A DNA stretch of 64,000 bases from Streptomyces sp. S.PB5. GTDB taxonomy: Bacteria > Actinomycetota > Actinomycetes > Streptomycetales > Streptomycetaceae. The stretch spans positions 248,001 to 312,000 of the forward strand of contig NZ_JAQMWP010000011.1 of the NCBI RefSeq assembly GCF_030403745.1. The letters run 5' to 3'. A program made the translations under genes and the position numbers. Shown piece by piece: positions 60,845 to 64,000 of this stretch. The notes below the pieces were generated by a model, which saw only the letters and a list, made by a program, of their open reading frames with translations, was not told the origin of the DNA and searched no databases. Numbering within the stretch: the stretch's first letter is position 1; every line of letters starts with the position of its first letter.

Positions 60845-61450
60845 TCAGCCCACCGAGTCGAGCAGCCGGGCGGTGTGCATCCGTCCCGCGTACTCCACGA
60901 GCCGGATCAGCACTTCCTTGCCCGAGTCGCGGTCCCGGGCGTCGCACAGCACGACCGGGGTTCCGCGGTCGAGATCGAGGGCGCGGGAGACGTCGCCGGC
61001 GCCGTAAGTGCGGGCGCCCGCAAAGCAGTTGACGGCCACGACGAACGGGATGTGCCGGTGCTCGAAGTAGTCGACCGCGGGGAAGCAGTCCTCCAGGCGC
61101 CGGGTGTCGGCGAGGACCACGGCACCGAGCGCGCCTTGCGACAGCTCGTCCCACAGGAACCAGAACCGGTCCTGTCCCGGGGTGCCGAAGAGGTAGAGGG
61201 AGAGGCCGGACCGGATGGTGATGCGGCCGAAATCCATCGCGACCGTGGTCGTGACCTTCTGGTCCACGCCGTCGGTGTCGTCGACCAGCTGCCCGGCCTC
61301 GCTGAGCAGTTCCTCGGTGCGCAGCGGCCTGATCTCACTGACCGCGCCCACCAGGGTGGTCTTGCCCACGCCGAACCCGCCGGCGACCAGTATCTTCAAC
61401 GCCAGCGCGGTCTGCTCGCCGCCCTGGGCATCGGAAGTCTCGGAGACCAT
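60845..61450 (-). CDS. cvnD: Conservon GTPase (CvnD-like)
   Basis: 201 residues, Ras-like small GTPase of the conservon type. P-loop AGGFGVGKTT is near residue 23, switch II LFGTPGQDRFWFLWDEL near 90, and VAVNCFAG in place of NKxD, which is usual for this group (NxF rather than NKxD). With CvnA, B and C it is thought to form a membrane-associated complex resembling a eukaryotic G-protein system that affects development and secondary metabolism. It is separated from cvnC by 147 bases, so it may have its own promoter. That spacer (61451-61597) contains an A+T-rich stretch near 61580. Confidence 0.9.
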   Translation of the reverse strand: MVSETSDAQGGEQTALALKILVAGGFGVGKTTLVGAVSEIRPLRTEELLSEAGQLVDDTDGVDQKVTTTVAMDFGRITIRSGLSLYLFGTPGQDRFWFLWDELSQGALGAVVLADTRRLEDCFPAVDYFEHRHIPFVVAVNCFAGARTYGAGDVSRALDLDRGTPVVLCDARDRDSGKEVLIRLVEYAGRMHTARLLDSVG

Positions 61451-61597
61451 CGATCACTTCTCTCGGGAGTACCGGCAACGGTCGGCGATGCAGGTGTGCG
61501 AAGTCAGCATGATGACAACTGCGGCACCCCTTCGAGGGGTTGGACCACTATTAGCCCGTTGTGACCGACTCGCGCGTGTTCGGTTACGAAGTTTCAT

Positions 61598-62011
61598 CTA
61601 GAGTGCCCGCAGCCCTTCGATGACCTCGCGCAGAATCCGTTCGTCAGGAAGCTGCGCGGGCGGTACCGGACGGCTGACGGTGACGCAGCCGAGTTCCAGG
61701 AGGTCGCCGAGGAGCACCCGGACCACACCGACGGGCAGATCGGCACCCGCGGCGAGTTCGGCGACCGACTGGGTCTCGACGCGGCACAGTTCGATCAGGG
61801 CCCGGTGTTCCGGCCCGAGCGCGGTGTCGTCGTCGGCGCCGGGCGCGGCCGCGTCCAGGGTGACCAGCGCGATCAGGTCGAAGCGCACCCCGGTGGGCCC
61901 GGGTTTGGTGCGTCCGCCCGTCATGGCGTACGGCCGCACCAGAGGCCCGGCCTCACCGTCGTACCACTGGCTGCCCGGCTCGCGCGGGGCGCCGGTCCTG
62001 TCCTCCGTCAT
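61598..62011 (-). CDS. cvnC: Conservon DUF742 protein (CvnC-like)
   Basis: 137 residues with LVRPYAMTGGRTKPGP at the N-terminus and a winged-helix-like C-terminal region (LIELCRVETQSVAELAAGADLPVGVVRVLLGDLLELG, quoted here only as QSVAELAAGADLPVGVVRVL). This is the DUF742 signature of CvnC. The function is not well defined; it is thought to bind the CvnD/CvnB complex. It begins 22 bases after cvnB's end and is complete. Start ATG 62011. Confidence 0.9.
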   Translation of the reverse strand: MTEDRTGAPREPGSQWYDGEAGPLVRPYAMTGGRTKPGPTGVRFDLIALVTLDAAAPGADDDTALGPEHRALIELCRVETQSVAELAAGADLPVGVVRVLLGDLLELGCVTVSRPVPPAQLPDERILREVIEGLRAL

Positions 62012-62033
62012 GAGCGTGGACCGCCTTCTCGTC

Positions 62034-62468
62034 TCATCCGGCGGGCGGCCGCGCGGCGACGCGCGGTGCCGTGTACAGGTGCTCGCCGACGCGTTTGACC
62101 AGTCGTGCCATCTCGTAGGCCACCAGGCCGATGTCCGCGGTCACGGCGGTGAGGACGGCGAGGCAGGAGCCGTCGCCCGCGGCCGCCACGAACAGGAAGC
62201 CGTCGTCCATCTCCACCATCGTCTGGCGCACTCCGCCGGCGCCGAAGTGCCGGCCCGCGCCCTTGGCGAGGCTGTGGAAGCCGGAGGCGACCGCGGCCAG
62301 GTGTTCGGCGTCCTCGCGACGCAGATCGCTCGAGGAGCCCACGGCGAGACCGTCGTTGGACAGCACCACGGCGTGCCGTACCTCGCTGACGCGCAGCACC
62401 ATGTCGTCCAGCAGCCAGTCGAGTTCACCCGACCGCTGGGCGGCCCTCATACCGGGGTCCTGGATCAT
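62034..62468 (-). CDS. cvnB: Conservon roadblock/LC7 protein (CvnB-like)
   Basis: 144 residues with the roadblock pattern ELDWLLDDMVLRVSEVRHAV, LSNDGLAVGSSS, GVRQTMVEMDDGFLFVAAAG and GLVAYEMARLVKRVGEHL. It controls the GTPase CvnD. The start overlaps the histidine-kinase-like cvnA stop (4 bases), as in other conservons. The N-terminus carries an extra MIQDPGMRAAQRS leader compared with the copy at 60277-60690. Confidence 0.9.
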   Translation of the reverse strand: MIQDPGMRAAQRSGELDWLLDDMVLRVSEVRHAVVLSNDGLAVGSSSDLRREDAEHLAAVASGFHSLAKGAGRHFGAGGVRQTMVEMDDGFLFVAAAGDGSCLAVLTAVTADIGLVAYEMARLVKRVGEHLYTAPRVAARPPAG

Positions 62469-64000
62469 GCGTGGTCTCCTTCGCTGCTGTCGCTGACCGC
62501 GGGGGAATCCGGGGTGGCACCGCGACCGGGCCGACGGCCGCCGCCGCGTGCCCAGCCGTCGCGATAGGCCGCCATCCGGTCCCGCACGAGCTCGGGGGTG
62601 CGCCGGTCCTCGCCGCGTGCGTCGTGCTGCGGTTGTGGTTCCTCGGTGCGTGGTTCGCGCAGTTGGGGGGCGAGGTTCGCCTGCCGGACACGGCGCGGGA
62701 GGTCGTCCGATTCCTCGGAGTCCTCCGGGGGCCGGTGCAGTCGCAAGGTGGCGACTCCGGGGGGCGGGGTGTCGGACCCGCTCTCCGCCCGTGCCGCCGC
62801 GGGGGCCTCCGCCCTGCTCTCCGCGGCGGCCGGCACCGGGGCCACCAGGGCGGGCCGGTCGGCGGACGCGTGGACGGACTCCTGCAGCCGCGCGGCGCCG
62901 GGCATGCGCGCGTACTCGCGTTCCTGGTCGACCGCCTTGCGGGGGGAACGTTCCTCCGCGCCGCTGTGCAGCAGGGCGGTGGGCAGCAGGACGACCGCGG
63001 TGGTGCCGCCGTAGGGCGAGGTCCTCAGATGGACCTTGATGCCGTGCCGGGCCGCGAGCCTGCTGACCACGAACAACCCGAGCCGGTCGCTGTCGAACAG
63101 GTCGAGCGCCTCGGACTGTTCGATGCGCCGGTTGGCCTCGGCGAGGGTCTCCTTGCCCATGCCGAGCCCCCGGTCCTCGACCTCCACGGCATAGCCGTTG
63201 CCGACGGGCTCGCCGGTGATGCGCACGCGCGTGTGCGGGGGTGAGAACTGCGCGGCGTTCTCGACGATCTCGGCCAGGAGGTGGGTGAGGTCGGCGACGG
63301 CTCCGCCGACGACGGACGCCTCGGGGAGCTGGCGCACCTCCACGCGCGCGTAGTCCTCGACCTCCGAGACGGCGGCGCGGACCACGTTGGTCAGGGAGAC
63401 CGGCATGCGCCAGGCCCGGCCGGGTGCCGCTCCGGAGAGGATGATCAGGCTCTCCGCGTGGCGCCGCATACGGGTGGTGAGGTGGTCGAGCCGGAAGAGG
63501 TCGCTGAGCTCGCCCGGGTCCTCGGAGCGGCGCTCCATGCTGTCCAGGAGGCTCAGCTGGCGGTGGACCAGGACCTGGCTGCGGCGGGCGAGGTTGACGA
63601 AGACGCCGGAGATGCCGCTGGCGAGTTCGGCGCGTTCCACGGCGGCCCGGAGTGCGGCGCGGTGCACGGTGCCCAGGGCCTCGGCGACCTGTCCCGTCTC
63701 GTCCTCCGCGGGCGGTCCCGGCGGGGCCTCGGCCTGGACGTCGATCTCCTCCCCCGCGCGCAGCTTCCGCATGGCTTCGGGGAGTTTGCGCCGGGCGATC
63801 TCCAGAGCGCTGTTGCGCAGGCCCTCCAGTTCGACGACCAGGCCGCGTCCGATGCGTACGGAGATGACGAGGGAGGCGGCAACGGCGGCGAGGCCCAGCA
63901 GGACAGCGGCTCCGGCCGGGGTGAGCAGTCCGCGCGTGAACGGGTCGGCCCGGTCCGCGACGCCCCGTCCCGCGCCCTCCTCGATGGTCCGCATGGCGTC
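62465..64000 (-). CDS. cvnA: Conservon sensor histidine kinase-like protein (CvnA-like), N-terminus outside window
   Basis: The frame runs open to the right edge; 511 residues are visible. A membrane helix (AGAAVLLGLAAVAASLVISV, near 30-48) leads into a HAMP-like segment, then a dimerisation region (SQVLVHRQLSLLDSMERR) and an ATPase domain with N-box EIVENAAQFSPPHT, G1 VEVEDRGLGM and G2-like LGLFVVSRLAARHG. CvnA proteins have a nitrate/nitrite-sensor-like periplasmic region, probably in the missing part, and no clear phosphorylatable His. The C-terminal 150 residues are Pro/Arg-rich and disordered. Ordering A-B-C-D is that of a standard conservon. Confidence 0.9.
   Translation of the reverse strand, partial: DAMRTIEEGAGRGVADRADPFTRGLLTPAGAAVLLGLAAVAASLVISVRIGRGLVVELEGLRNSALEIARRKLPEAMRKLRAGEEIDVQAEAPPGPPAEDETGQVAEALGTVHRAALRAAVERAELASGISGVFVNLARRSQVLVHRQLSLLDSMERRSEDPGELSDLFRLDHLTTRMRRHAESLIILSGAAPGRAWRMPVSLTNVVRAAVSEVEDYARVEVRQLPEASVVGGAVADLTHLLAEIVENAAQFSPPHTRVRITGEPVGNGYAVEVEDRGLGMGKETLAEANRRIEQSEALDLFDSDRLGLFVVSRLAARHGIKVHLRTSPYGGTTAVVLLPTALLHSGAEERSPRKAVDQEREYARMPGAARLQESVHASADRPALVAPVPAAAESRAEAPAAARAESGSDTPPPGVATLRLHRPPEDSEESDDLPRRVRQANLAPQLREPRTEEPQPQHDARGEDRRTPELVRDRMAAYRDGWARGGGRRPGRGATPDSPAVSDSSEGDHA

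Overview
The window is very G+C-rich throughout, with GTG starts, ATGA/GTGA stop-start overlaps and third-position G/C bias. A conservon (cvnABCD), a type B L31, a sulfur-linked leader peptide and tandem XRE-cupin regulators all point to Streptomyces or a close relative. No rRNA, tRNA, CRISPR array, transposase, PKS or NRPS was seen.

Bases 1-9300 hold a tightly coupled nine-gene operon: an oxygenase-like protein cut by the left edge, an HSL-type alpha/beta hydrolase, an alpha-oxoamine synthase (PLP), an ornithine-cyclodeaminase-like reductase, an M24 metallohydrolase, an AtzG-like peptide with its amidase, a SAM methyltransferase and a DHA2-type exporter. It reads as a small-molecule pathway with its own export, and I cannot name its product. 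Bases 9400-13275 hold an MHS-type importer divergent from an M29 aminopeptidase, with a palindromic operator between them, and two coupled XRE-cupin regulators.

Bases 13500-37773 are the most interesting part. After a broken SF1 helicase comes a block of about 23 kb. It holds three dynamin-like GTPases, two actin/Hsp70-fold ATPases, a GrpE-like exchange factor, a C39-like cysteine protease, a YbjN-like protein, two unknown proteins, and three caspase-clan proteases (one C14 caspase, one frameshifted CHAT, one large TPR-CHAT), plus a CHAT remnant. Membrane-remodelling GTPases, a chaperone module and several death-type proteases together suggest a self-contained conflict or regulated-cell-death system; this is inference.

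Bases 37800-49700 hold YjbQ, a sulfonate-type ABC operon behind a Cys-containing leader peptide (its ATPase and binding protein are broken), a flavin monooxygenase, MltG, an ABC exporter divergent from a MarR repressor, a DctA symporter, a secreted PNGase A-like protein and an L,D-transpeptidase lipoprotein. Bases 49800-59300 hold a heterodimeric ABC exporter with asymmetric ATP sites, a 0.7-kb repeat-rich spacer, DUF5709, L31 type B, a YdjM-like membrane protein, a Ski2-like helicase and TesB. The right end holds a DUF6397-like gene, an extra roadblock gene and cvnD-C-B-A, with cvnA cut by the edge.

At least four apparent one-base losses fall in G or C runs (13853, 30389, 40468, 41280). Some of the broken genes could therefore be consensus errors rather than real mutations. 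The nonsense codon and palindromic insert in the ABC ATPase are not explained that way.
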